Part shown: piece after piece, positions 1 through 7,871 of the stretch
How positions within the stretch are numbered: position 1 is the stretch's first letter
Layout: each line of letters starts with the position of its first letter
From: a virus
Length of the DNA stretch: 23,860 bases
Virus record (IMG/VR): IMGVR_UViG_3300009496_001444
Span: 1-23,860 of that record
Direction: 5' to 3' (one strand)
The notes under the pieces: generated by a model
Database searches by the model: none
What the model was told of the DNA's origin: nothing
The model's input: only the letters and a program-made list of their open reading frames with translations
Program-made: the position numbers and the translations under genes

Positions 1-1
1 T

Positions 2-154
2 AGTGTAAAGCGTAGTTATAGCTGTCACGATGTGCCGCTCGGTAACATCGAAACAGGATTCAAGTTGTTTGATAAGCCGCAGCCTTGTATTACTAGTAGT
101 TGTGTTAGCAGCGCCGATAGCAAAATACCAAAAAGGAAAACAGATGTTCTCTAA
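2..154 (+). CDS. Partial C-terminus of an unidentified Cys-rich protein
   Basis: An open frame runs in from the left edge and stops at TAA 152-154, leaving 50 residues. The tail has three cysteines: one in SCHDVPLGNI, then two more spaced as PCITSSC. It ends in a basic KIPKRK stretch. Cysteines around a GNI turn recall the C-terminal SPASM/twitch cluster region of some radical SAM proteins, but too little is left to assign a family. The next gene starts inside its last codons (ATG 144, 11-nt overlap), the same spacing style as the rest of this cluster, which supports it as a real gene end. The function is a weak guess; the coding call is moderate. Confidence 0.5.
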   Translation, partial: SVKRSYSCHDVPLGNIETGFKLFDKPQPCITSSCVSSADSKIPKRKTDVL

Positions 155-710
155 AGTAACAGATCTGCCGTGTTATGATTTAAGTGGTGAATTTCAAAAG
201 CTACTTGATAATGATGTAATACGCTGGCACGAAGTAGAGAAAGATCAAATTTGTTTAAACACAGTGCCCGGGCAAGATGATAATTTCTTTTACGGCAGAG
301 GCAGTTTAGACTACGACTGGGATAATAGCACAGTAGACAGCAACGGCACGATTAAAGTGTCGCTACGTGATGTTCCGTTAAAAGAACAAGACTTTACGGT
401 TCTTTGTTCACAGTTTCGAAATACAGTATTTGAAGATGTATATAATGCGCTGACTTCTAAGTATAAGTTAGGAAGAGTTCGTATAATGAACCTACAGCCT
501 AAGAAGTGCTTAACATGGCACGCTGATAATACAAATAGGGTACATTATCCGATAAAGACGCAAAAAGGCTGCTTTATGGTTATAAATAGTAAAGTACAGC
601 ATTTAGATCAAAACACTTGGTGGTTTACTAACACTAACAATAACATGCATACAGCGTTTAACGGTAGTAAGCAAGATCGATACCATTTAGTGGCAGCAAT
701 ATTGGATTAG
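144..710 (+). CDS. Fe(II)/2-oxoglutarate-dependent dioxygenase-like protein
   Basis: This 188-residue protein probably uses a double-stranded beta-helix fold to couple 2-oxoglutarate decarboxylation to oxidation of an unknown substrate. The iron triad reads as H126-x-D128 (motif TWHAD) and H169 (NNMHTAF), with R179 (DRYHLV) as the likely 2OG carboxylate anchor. The strand before the HxD (GRVRIMNLQP) resembles aspartyl/asparaginyl beta-hydroxylase-type proteins. The start was set at ATG 144 because an AAGGAAAA ribosome site precedes it; the frame is open upstream, but that stretch is better read as the previous gene in another frame. The stop lies 2 nt before the desaturase. The substrate cannot be told from sequence. 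Confidence 0.72.
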   Translation: MFSKVTDLPCYDLSGEFQKLLDNDVIRWHEVEKDQICLNTVPGQDDNFFYGRGSLDYDWDNSTVDSNGTIKVSLRDVPLKEQDFTVLCSQFRNTVFEDVYNALTSKYKLGRVRIMNLQPKKCLTWHADNTNRVHYPIKTQKGCFMVINSKVQHLDQNTWWFTNTNNNMHTAFNGSKQDRYHLVAAILD

Positions 711-712
711 AT

Positions 713-1387
713 ATGAGTTTAATAATAGCAGTTATAGCAGGACTAGTATGGGGACAGTTAATCTCGCATTGGGGCGCTAGCATTTTGCTTCATCGGTATT
801 ACTGTCATAAGCAGTTTCATGTACCTAAATGGTACGAAGCTATAGGACTATTCATGCTATCAATTGCCTATATAAGATCGCCGATAGGCTGGATTGCTAG
901 TCATAGGATGCACCATCAGTATTCAGACTCTGCTAATGATCCTCATAGTCCTAACCATGTAGGATGGTGGAGAGTGTTCACTACTACTTGGGATATTCCG
1001 AAAATCCCAACTAAGTATGCTCGTGACTTATACACTAACCCGATGCTAGTATTTTTACATAAGCATCACTTTAAGATACTTGTAATACATTGGGCAATAG
1101 CAATACTGGTTAGTTTCTTTATTCCATATTTTTTCGTTGCGTATGCTCTAATACCTTTTGTCCAAGCAAAAATAGGGTTTGGTCTTATTAACACTATGGG
1201 CCACGATGATGGTCCGTCTAACGCACCGTGGATAAACTTATTTGTTGCGGGCGAGGGATATCATAAAGAACACCACGATAATTGGCGTCGTATACGCTTA
1301 CATAAATTCGATACTGGCGGATGGGTTGCTGAAAAGCTAATACAGCTAGGTATTTTTAAAAGCAATAAAAACTTAAAGAAGGCTTAA
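713..1387 (+). CDS. Membrane fatty acid desaturase (acyl-lipid/acyl-CoA type)
   Basis: This 224-residue integral membrane di-iron enzyme is expected to place a double bond in a fatty acyl chain. All three histidine boxes of the delta-9 desaturase family are present: H27-RYYC-H32, H64-RM-H67-H68 and H184-KE-H187-H188. Hydrophobic segments lie near residues 1-25, 44-62 and 122-152. It is shorter than typical bacterial homologues (about 270-320 residues), mostly in the loops and tail, yet keeps every metal-ligand box and so is probably active. It starts 2 nt after the preceding dioxygenase stop, and its own stop shares one base with the next ATG (TAATG), so translation is probably coupled. It would act in the host inner membrane and could change membrane fluidity or make a lipid substrate for neighbouring enzymes. 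Confidence 0.88.
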   Translation: MSLIIAVIAGLVWGQLISHWGASILLHRYYCHKQFHVPKWYEAIGLFMLSIAYIRSPIGWIASHRMHHQYSDSANDPHSPNHVGWWRVFTTTWDIPKIPTKYARDLYTNPMLVFLHKHHFKILVIHWAIAILVSFFIPYFFVAYALIPFVQAKIGFGLINTMGHDDGPSNAPWINLFVAGEGYHKEHHDNWRRIRLHKFDTGGWVAEKLIQLGIFKSNKNLKKA

Positions 1388-2040
1388 TGGTAGAAGTAAT
1401 ACAGAAAATATTAAGTAAACAAAGCTTAGACAATATAGAAGAATATTGGACTACTGATAGCGAGCGGGTACTAACAGATTCAATACAGGGCAAAAAGAGA
1501 AACATAAAGCTCGTTAACGGCGATATTATTAAAGAACTAACAGGCAATGATTTAGACAGGTACGAAGTTCATAGCGGGTTCTTTGCAATAGCAGGCGAAC
1601 CTTACAAAGTACACTGCGACTTAGGGAAGAACCCAATAACACATAACTTGTGTATTAACCTATTACCAGACGATCAGCTAAACGACCAAAGTATTGTAAT
1701 TCTAAAGCAGCTTACTAGAAATAGAATAATATTAGTAGATGACGATACGCCTGACTCTATATTAGAGATATATCAAAAAGTAAAATATCAGCCTGTGTAT
1801 GCTAGTACACTACACGAACATGTTGATAATATTTCATCAGACTTACAAATAACCGACGAGCAGAAACAGTATATGTCTCATGTGTGGCAACAAACTTTGC
1901 CCTATTTAGATGTTGACAAAGTTGTACATCACAAGTATAATCAAGGTATACTATTTGATAGTAGGCATTTACATTGCGGAGGATCTGCTCAAGGTGATCA
2001 TAAGCGATGTGTATTATACGTGAGGTTAAAAGATGAGTGA
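1387..2040 (+). CDS. Fe(II)/2OG dioxygenase-like protein
   Basis: A 217-residue protein with a dioxygenase-like metal site. H76-x-D78 lies in KVHCDLG, and a distal HLHCG motif (H194/H196) is followed by R207 before the final strand RCVLYVRL. Conserved-looking strands HSGFFAIAG and NLCINLLP flank the HxD. A spacer of about 100 residues between HxD and the distal His is long and mostly polar, so it may be an inserted lid. The ATG overlaps the desaturase stop by one base, with AAAGAAGG just upstream as ribosome site. Its 3' end overlaps the next gene by 8 nt. It is clearly different in sequence from the other oxygenases here, so it is not a recent duplicate. Substrate unknown. Confidence 0.6.
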   Translation: MVEVIQKILSKQSLDNIEEYWTTDSERVLTDSIQGKKRNIKLVNGDIIKELTGNDLDRYEVHSGFFAIAGEPYKVHCDLGKNPITHNLCINLLPDDQLNDQSIVILKQLTRNRIILVDDDTPDSILEIYQKVKYQPVYASTLHEHVDNISSDLQITDEQKQYMSHVWQQTLPYLDVDKVVHHKYNQGILFDSRHLHCGGSAQGDHKRCVLYVRLKDE

Positions 2041-2407
2041 TAATTTTGTATGGAGAGAAGGTAGGCAAAAAACAGGCTATCAGCGAATGAAAATATTTAC
2101 AATTTCATGGCCTATACATTTTGACTGTTATATTCTTCGAATGAAGCCAGGTGCGTCGGTTAAGCCGCACAAGGATCTTATGCGAGGCAAGTGGCGTAAC
2201 AAAAAAGCATATAGATTAAATCTAATTATGAATACGCCTGATAAAGGCGGCGAGTTCCTTACAGAGAAATCAATTATTGATTGGCCGCAGTTAAAGCTAT
2301 TTCGTCCTGACATCTATACACACGAAGTCACTACAGTTGAGGGGAATAAAACTCGATACGTATTGAGCTTAGGGGTTGCTGTTAATGATAACAAGCATAA
2401 ACAGTAA
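2033..2407 (+). CDS. Small Fe(II)/2OG dioxygenase-like protein
   Basis: This compact 124-residue protein looks like a minimal 2OG-Fe(II) oxygenase barrel. The H46-x-D48 pair sits in VKPHKDLMRG, the distal ligand H97 in YTHEVTT, and R108 in NKTRYVLSLG, giving the full HxD...H...R pattern at normal spacing. Strand RLNLIMNTP and a GGEF turn match aspartyl/asparaginyl hydroxylase-like proteins. At this length it lacks the usual N-terminal support helices, so it may work as an oligomer or with a neighbour. It overlaps the previous gene by 8 nt and the next by 23 nt. Substrate unknown. Confidence 0.68.
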   Translation: MSDNFVWREGRQKTGYQRMKIFTISWPIHFDCYILRMKPGASVKPHKDLMRGKWRNKKAYRLNLIMNTPDKGGEFLTEKSIIDWPQLKLFRPDIYTHEVTTVEGNKTRYVLSLGVAVNDNKHKQ

Positions 2408-3023
2408 TCTATATGTTGAGACTTTTACTAATGATAATAGTCAATTAACTGCTAAAGTAGAAGATTACAGAAATTACATAGTTTCTCGAAATCATTTAAA
2501 TGATCAAAAACTTATAGAAAATTATAAATCTCATCGTCTTAAGTTCGAAGATCAAGTTGCTACTAGCATTCTTACAGACGGCAACAGTATATTTGCTTTC
2601 AGTACCGTTTTTCACAGAGAATTTTTCGGCAGAGGTGTATATCGCTGTTTAAATCGTTGTTACTTTGATCCCGATTTGCGATACTGGCAACATTTAGAAA
2701 AGAAAAAGAATAAAAACTACCAAGGTAACCCTCGGATAAATATAGTAACGCCAGTAATGATTCAACATCAACTAGATGTTCTCGACGGGTACAAAATGGT
2801 TTTTATGTCTTCTGAGCCATGGAAGCCGTACTGGGCAAAAAGCTACTGTAGGAACTTAACTGAAAAAACTTTAGTTAAGTGGGAGCATAGCCAATTACTG
2901 CACCCGGTGTGTTATAAAGAGAGTTCAAGTTGTTGGCAACATATCATATGGACTGGACAATTTTTATTAGATGAAGGATTATCCTATGATGAATACAAAG
3001 CAAGACCTTTTAAGCAACACTAG
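2385..3023 (+). CDS. Conserved-looking protein of unknown function
   Basis: This 212-residue soluble protein has no motif I can assign. It is rich in aromatic and basic residues, with several Trp and Cys and no signal peptide or membrane segment. The pattern IFAFSTVFHREFFGRGVYRC followed later by KMVFMSSEPW loosely recalls an acyltransferase (GNAT-like) sheet, but this is not firm. ATG 2385 is preferred over TTG 2376 because AGGGG lies about 9 nt upstream. It overlaps the preceding oxygenase by 23 nt and the following one by 38 nt. It is the only member of the overlapping cluster with no recognisable redox motif, so it may be a transferase or scaffold for the same pathway. Confidence 0.6.
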   Translation: MITSINSNLYVETFTNDNSQLTAKVEDYRNYIVSRNHLNDQKLIENYKSHRLKFEDQVATSILTDGNSIFAFSTVFHREFFGRGVYRCLNRCYFDPDLRYWQHLEKKKNKNYQGNPRINIVTPVMIQHQLDVLDGYKMVFMSSEPWKPYWAKSYCRNLTEKTLVKWEHSQLLHPVCYKESSSCWQHIIWTGQFLLDEGLSYDEYKARPFKQH

Positions 3024-3729
3024 GCATTCTTACCCGTACTTAGTTAAGACCGATTATAAGTTTGATCTTGATAAGCTACGTGAAGAAATGATAGCTATTG
3101 AGAAGCAAAACGGTTGGGAAGATATGACTAACCAAAGTGATTTAGTTGCTGGATTGATTCAAGGCAGAAAGCGACTAACTAGTGCGTTTGCTAACAATAG
3201 CGGCGACTATGACGACTACAAGCAGATGATTGTAACAGACATTGATAGAAATGTAGTTGACGAAAATGATTATGCTCAAGTTAACGATAGCGAAAAGTTT
3301 GCTACCTACAAAACAGATATGAAGCGTGGTGCTGCGATTCAAGATGAAACACTTTACGGTAATTTAAGAAGTGTTATGGACGTAGCGCCTTATACAAGTA
3401 AAATGTTAGAGTCGTTTCCTGATCCGTTAGCACGAGTCCGTTACGCAAAGATTAAACCAAACTTTGCTATTAAGCCGCATATTGACTATAATACTACATA
3501 CGGAATGCGGTATCATATTGCTTTACATACGAACGATAAGTGTAAAGTAGGATTTAGACGAAATAAAACACAAGAGTTCGAAGAGTTTCACATTCCAGCA
3601 GACGGCCACTTATATTACTTCAATCAAGGGTTTGAACATTTTGCTAACAACTACAGTGACGAAGAGCGTATTCATATCGTTATAGGTTTGGGTGGCCAGC
3701 AGCTTATGGAACCGTATAAGATAAAGTAA
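2986..3729 (+). CDS. Aspartyl/asparaginyl beta-hydroxylase-like Fe(II)/2OG dioxygenase
   Basis: A 247-residue protein with the clearest beta-hydroxylase-type signature of the set. RVRYAKIKPNFAIKPHIDY holds H165-x-D167, H218 lies in GFEHFANN, and R228 in EERIHIVIGL. The N-terminal 130 residues are acidic and helical and precede the barrel. ATG 2986 was chosen because AAGGA lies 7 nt upstream; the open frame continues to 2971 and a second ATG follows at 2989. The stop shares a base with the radical SAM gene (TAATG). Family members hydroxylate Asp/Asn side chains or act on small molecules. Which applies here is unknown. Confidence 0.72.
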   Translation: MMNTKQDLLSNTRHSYPYLVKTDYKFDLDKLREEMIAIEKQNGWEDMTNQSDLVAGLIQGRKRLTSAFANNSGDYDDYKQMIVTDIDRNVVDENDYAQVNDSEKFATYKTDMKRGAAIQDETLYGNLRSVMDVAPYTSKMLESFPDPLARVRYAKIKPNFAIKPHIDYNTTYGMRYHIALHTNDKCKVGFRRNKTQEFEEFHIPADGHLYYFNQGFEHFANNYSDEERIHIVIGLGGQQLMEPYKIK

Positions 3730-5690
3730 TGAAAAACATCCTAATCTGTCAACCTCCGATGTATCAGGGAACGACATGGCTTCCTTATCTATATGGGTCA
3801 TTGCGCACAGTAGCTGAGCAAGACGAAGAAGTAAAACAGAATTACAATTGGCTAAGTCCGTTATTTCGGCAAGTTGATACAATTAAGGATTTCACTGATC
3901 ACTATGATCCTAAAGAAATAGATATACTTGGGATAAGTTGCTACGAGTGGAATCATATTATTAACTTCAAAATTGCCGAGTACGTTAAGTTACACAACCC
4001 AAACTGTTTAATAGTAGCAGGTGGCCCTCAACCTCCTTGGCGAGATGATAAAGTATTTGATACTTATCCGTACATTGATATTATCATTAAGGGCGACGGA
4101 GAAGTTCCGTTTTCTTCTATTCTAAAAAACTTAGTAAACAATAGATCAAACGACCTAGTACCTGGGTTAATCATTAATAATCAGGGTGTAGCACAGCGTA
4201 CAGCAAAAGAAGTACCTTACAAGTTTGATATAGGTCCTAGTCCGTATATACACTTGTCTAAGCAGTTTGAAGAGTTTGCTGCATACCCAGAACCGTCATT
4301 TGCTGCTCTCGAAACAAACAAAGGCTGTCCTTATAAATGTACTTTTTGTGACTGGGGCTCTGCTACTAATCAAAAAATACGTAAGGTTGGTAGAGATAGA
4401 GTATACCAAGAGATAGAATGGTTTGGTAAAAATAGCATTGAAATGATTTATATTACAGATGCTAACTTTGGCATTCTGCCCGAAGATGTTAACATAGCTA
4501 AAGCACTAGTGGAAACTAAAGAAAAATACGGATTTCCCCGTACCGTATTTTATAATCTAGCAAAGAATAACGACGACCGTATTGTTGATATATTGAAAAT
4601 GTTCACTGACGCAAACATGATCAATAATACAATTATGATTAATTTCCAGTCTACACTAGACAGCGTACTTGATGCTATGGAACGTTTTAATGCGCCGTTT
4701 CCTAAGATTAAAAATATGGTCAGGAGGCTAATTGATGTAAACATTGCGCCCGGCAGTGCATTGATACAAGGCGCTCCTCTTGAAACTGTAGATTCGTGGA
4801 AGAAGTCTGTAACAGATGTATATGAACTAGGTATACACGAAGAAACACGGATCTTTATCTGGCAACAACTACCTAACGCACCTGCTACTGATCCCGAATA
4901 TATTGAAAAATACAAACTACAGGCTGTTGATCGAGCTCCGATAATGAACAGATTTAATAAAGACCTACTACCTAAGATAGGAAGGCTTGGGCTTTCGAGT
5001 TACTTAGTTGAATCATCGTCTTACACTAGAGACGATTGGGCTGAAATGGGGGTCTTTAGTGCATTTACTTTAATGTGTCATAACTTTGGCTTTACTCGCT
5101 ATATTGCCCAATATCATAAGCACAGTTTAGGTGTTCCTTACTTTGATTTTTATAACACGTTATATGACAAATTTAAAACAACAGAACATTATAGTAAATT
5201 AAAAGATCACTTGTATAAGTTTGCTGCTCAGGACGGAAGTACATTTAATATCGACTACGATGATAGTTTGCCGTGGCTGTTAGACCCGGAGGAATACTTG
5301 TTTTTGTCGATATCCGAAGATCAAGAGCTTTTTTATCATACAATGTTTAGTGACGTTACTGACGCAGAGATATTAGATCTAATAAGATTTCAGCAGCAGT
5401 CTATGATTACAGTTAAATCAAAAAATCCTAAAGATGTAATCTTTACTATGAACCAAGACTGGATAGCATACTTTCGATATCTTAAGTCGAGCTACTACGA
5501 GATTGAAGACTATAAGCCGGAACAAACTAAGCGCAAGTATCGGTGTAATACATCGCACTATAATAAAATCTTTGATAATTTATCTCTCGAGGATTACTGT
5601 GTTAAGATATTAAAACGCAAAGCAGGTCGGCAGGATTATACATTAATATCATTTGAAAAGTTTAAGGATGTAACAAATGATACCAACTAG
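3729..5690 (+). CDS. B12-binding radical SAM protein
   Basis: This 653-residue enzyme is the largest in the window. Residues 1 to about 160 look like a cobalamin-binding Rossmann domain (ILICQPP start, DILGISCYEWN, LIVAGGPQPPW, IIIKGDGE). Next comes the radical SAM core with the 4Fe-4S motif C200-PYK-C204-TF-C207-DWG. The last 250 residues are an unassigned domain. The family (class B) often methylates unactivated carbon or phosphorus, or carries out ring rearrangements. The usual B12 DxHxxG motif is not evident, so cobalamin may bind base-off without His. Its place between 2OG dioxygenases, overlapping both (1 nt and 14 nt), suggests a shared biosynthetic or tailoring pathway. The substrate cannot be predicted. 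Confidence 0.85.
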   Translation: MKNILICQPPMYQGTTWLPYLYGSLRTVAEQDEEVKQNYNWLSPLFRQVDTIKDFTDHYDPKEIDILGISCYEWNHIINFKIAEYVKLHNPNCLIVAGGPQPPWRDDKVFDTYPYIDIIIKGDGEVPFSSILKNLVNNRSNDLVPGLIINNQGVAQRTAKEVPYKFDIGPSPYIHLSKQFEEFAAYPEPSFAALETNKGCPYKCTFCDWGSATNQKIRKVGRDRVYQEIEWFGKNSIEMIYITDANFGILPEDVNIAKALVETKEKYGFPRTVFYNLAKNNDDRIVDILKMFTDANMINNTIMINFQSTLDSVLDAMERFNAPFPKIKNMVRRLIDVNIAPGSALIQGAPLETVDSWKKSVTDVYELGIHEETRIFIWQQLPNAPATDPEYIEKYKLQAVDRAPIMNRFNKDLLPKIGRLGLSSYLVESSSYTRDDWAEMGVFSAFTLMCHNFGFTRYIAQYHKHSLGVPYFDFYNTLYDKFKTTEHYSKLKDHLYKFAAQDGSTFNIDYDDSLPWLLDPEEYLFLSISEDQELFYHTMFSDVTDAEILDLIRFQQQSMITVKSKNPKDVIFTMNQDWIAYFRYLKSSYYEIEDYKPEQTKRKYRCNTSHYNKIFDNLSLEDYCVKILKRKAGRQDYTLISFEKFKDVTNDTN

Positions 5691-6525
5691 CGATCAGCAC
5701 GAACACTTTAGAGAACAGGGCTATATTGTTTTAAAAGATGTGCTATCTGACGAATTAGTTTCTTCGTTGTCTGAATTATGTAAGCTATCAGAAGAGTATC
5801 ACGAGAAGTACTCTAGTCAATATTTTATAGACAGGAACGAAGAAAACTTTTTTATAAAATATAAAACAGCTTTAGATATTGCTAATGATCATAATGTAAA
5901 TTTACTACCTATAGATGAATGGTGTCATCGTACTATATACTATCAAGAAGGCTACGAAAAAGAGCCCGAAGTATTAAATTACATTAAGATGCTTGATCGC
6001 ACAATTGGTATTTACGAGTTATTAGCAACACTGCTACAATCTAAGCACTTACAATTCTATAATGCCCAGTTATGGAAAAAGCATGCACGGTCTTGTGACC
6101 CCACAGAGATACACAGAGACTACACCGCATTTGATATGAAGGGTCTAAAAAGTGCTTGCGCATGGATAAGTCCCACAACAGTTCGAAAAGAACATTCTGC
6201 TTTTCAGGTAATTCCCGGTAGTCATAAAGGCGTTGATCATACTACTAAGCATTGGATAGATAAAGACTATTATACTCGTGACAAGTATAACTTAGTAACA
6301 CTAGAAGTAGAACCTAAAGATGTAATTATAATTGATCTACGACTAAGTCATGCCGCTACGCCAAATGTATCGAATCTCGATCGATATGCCATGACATTAA
6401 GATATCTAGGAGATGACTTGCGGTATTATAACAGACCACAGAAGCATAGATTCGGAGCAAGAGCTGAGATCGGCGATGATGAATTATACCCATTAGAACG
6501 ACATCCTATTGTATGGCAATCTTAA
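5677..6525 (+). CDS. Phytanoyl-CoA dioxygenase (PhyH)-like protein
   Basis: This 282-residue Fe(II)/2OG oxygenase has the typical PhyH opening (FREQGYIVLKDVLSDELV). The iron ligands are H146-x-D148 (EIHRDYTAF) and H225 (LSHAATPN), and R236 in NLDRYAMTLRY is the likely 2OG anchor. The motif VIPGSHKG is also characteristic. Bacterial and phage PhyH proteins hydroxylate varied lipids and small molecules, so the name does not fix a substrate. It overlaps the radical SAM gene by 14 nt and is the last intact gene of the plus-strand cluster. The sequence just after its stop continues in frame with a degraded copy of its own C-terminal motif (see the next entry). Confidence 0.85.
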   Translation: MIPTSDQHEHFREQGYIVLKDVLSDELVSSLSELCKLSEEYHEKYSSQYFIDRNEENFFIKYKTALDIANDHNVNLLPIDEWCHRTIYYQEGYEKEPEVLNYIKMLDRTIGIYELLATLLQSKHLQFYNAQLWKKHARSCDPTEIHRDYTAFDMKGLKSACAWISPTTVRKEHSAFQVIPGSHKGVDHTTKHWIDKDYYTRDKYNLVTLEVEPKDVIIIDLRLSHAATPNVSNLDRYAMTLRYLGDDLRYYNRPQKHRFGARAEIGDDELYPLERHPIVWQS

Positions 6526-6618
6526 GTTGAAGATTACTGCGCAACGCCTAACATTTCAAATGAAGATCGTTGCGCTGCCGCTATACGTTATTACGGCGAT
6601 GATATGGTGTTCTTTTAA
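6526..6618 (+). pseudogene. 3' relic of a second PhyH-like dioxygenase
   Basis: After the PhyH stop at 6523-6525 the same frame stays open for 30 codons to TAA 6616-6618. From 6541 it reads ATPNISNEDR, then a short run, then IRYYGDDMVFF. This matches ATPNVSNLDR...LRYLGDD of the intact gene (residues 227-247), including the 2OG-binding Arg. The expected His-Ala before ATPN is replaced by Tyr-Cys and there is no start or upstream domain, so this is a gene end left behind, not a working gene. It most likely marks replacement of an older PhyH gene by recombination, or a tandem duplication. Its stop overlaps the stop of the convergent tail-fibre gene. Confidence 0.7.
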
Positions 6619-7871
6619 GACGTAGTAAAGGTAATCCAAGCGCTGTTTTGATAGCCTTGGAATACATTCAAGCTAGTGTTGTAAATAACCATTCCGTTCG
6701 CAGCAGTAAGGGCATCACGCTCTGCAGTAGTATAACTACCAAACTGTACAAAACCAGCAGCAGTAATAGTGCCGTTTATGCCGTCAATAATAGTAGTTGA
6801 GTCGTCTATCGCATACGAGCCTTTAAACGATCCAGCTTCAACGGTGCCAGTTACTGTGGCATTACCTACTACTGATAGCTTGTCAGCTGGGGTATAAGTA
6901 CCAATGCCGACGTTTCCGTCTACTATAGACATGTATGTGTTAGCGTTAGTGTGTACGCCTGTGCTATCATTACTAATAAATAAACCTGCGAACGAAGTGG
7001 CAATGTTTGTAGTCATTACCGTACCATCAGAACCATCACGACCCATTAGAATGGCACCGTATGAGACGTTACTTGCTGAAAGGTCTGAGATAGATTCTCT
7101 TTTAAATCTAAGGCTAGCTTTGCCGTTGTCTGTTGTAACATCATAAAAGAAGTCGCCTGCTTGTGTGTTACTAATTGAACCTGCGCCGCTTACTGTTATT
7201 TTTTCTCCGTTAATGGAGTTGTTAATGCCGTCGACTATCAATGTACTGTCTTCGCCGAACACACTTCCGCTTAGTACACCGTCAAATGGACCGTAGGAAA
7301 TGCCAGTAATGCCGTCAATTTTAAGTGTACTGTCATCGGAGAATACACTGCCTACAACGTCACCGGCATTAGCAGGAGCACCAGCTTCCCAACGGCTTAA
7401 TGAATTATTCCATACAAGTGCGTCTCCGTTTGACGGAATACTGTTGTGTACGTTTCCTATATCGCTAATTTCATTAGGAGCAAGATTTACTTTTCCGCTT
7501 ACTCCGTCAATTAGTATAGTACTATCGTCAGCAGCAAACGTACCTTTAAAGCTACCAGTAGCAAGGCCAACTGTTGCTGCTGTAAAGTTACCACTAGCAG
7601 CGCTTACAACGCCCGTAGCAGTAATGTTACCGCTATTGCTAATGTTACCTACTCCGGTAATATTATTACTATTTAGGTCTAAGGTGCCGCCTAGTTGCGG
7701 TGTTGTGTCTTCTGCTAAGTCATTAATACCAGTATCGGCTTTTGTGCCGCCGACTGTAGTACCGTCGCCGACATAAAGTAATTTTGTGTCAGTGGTATAT
7801 ATTAATTCACCTACCGCAGGTGTAATTGCCAAACGTTCAGCATCTGTGCCACGTCTAATCTGTAAAGCCAT
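6615..7871 (-). CDS. Tail-fibre-like structural protein with DDST repeats
   Basis: A 418-residue Gly/Ser/Thr/Asn-rich, Cys-free, beta-structured protein. The N-terminus (ALQIRRGTDAERLAITP, then GELIYTTDTKLLYVGDGTT) is the conserved attachment-type domain of marine phage fibre proteins. Four copies of a repeat GSxxxDDSTxxxDGIxG lie near residues 107-127, 173-192, 202-221 and 347-368. GNVGIGTYTPADKLSVVGN (319-337) is the collagen-like/shaft motif often found before fibre tips. The C-terminal RDALTAANGMVIYNT...FQGYQNSAWI element is a common fibre end. It probably forms a trimeric fibre or adhesin that touches the host surface. A late promoter motif lies 30 bp upstream with GGGAG as ribosome site. 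No chaperone/peptidase S74 domain is visible. Confidence 0.85.
   Translation of the reverse strand: MALQIRRGTDAERLAITPAVGELIYTTDTKLLYVGDGTTVGGTKADTGINDLAEDTTPQLGGTLDLNSNNITGVGNISNSGNITATGVVSAASGNFTAATVGLATGSFKGTFAADDSTILIDGVSGKVNLAPNEISDIGNVHNSIPSNGDALVWNNSLSRWEAGAPANAGDVVGSVFSDDSTLKIDGITGISYGPFDGVLSGSVFGEDSTLIVDGINNSINGEKITVSGAGSISNTQAGDFFYDVTTDNGKASLRFKRESISDLSASNVSYGAILMGRDGSDGTVMTTNIATSFAGLFISNDSTGVHTNANTYMSIVDGNVGIGTYTPADKLSVVGNATVTGTVEAGSFKGSYAIDDSTTIIDGINGTITAAGFVQFGSYTTAERDALTAANGMVIYNTSLNVFQGYQNSAWITFTTS

Noticed and set aside
30-143. Hydrophobic N-terminal extension of the first dioxygenase that mimics a signal peptide
   Set aside because: The same bases are the end of an upstream gene in another frame, and a good ribosome site precedes ATG 144.
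581-588. TATAAATA on the plus strand
   Set aside because: It lies inside the first dioxygenase gene, 125 nt from the next start, in AT-rich coding DNA. It could be a chance late-promoter match; not called without transcript data.
7300-7776. A 158-codon open frame on the plus strand across the tail-fibre gene
   Set aside because: It is the antisense reading of a low-complexity Gly/Ser/Thr gene. It has no ribosome site and a repetitive Pro/Leu/Val composition; the minus-strand protein has clear fibre motifs.
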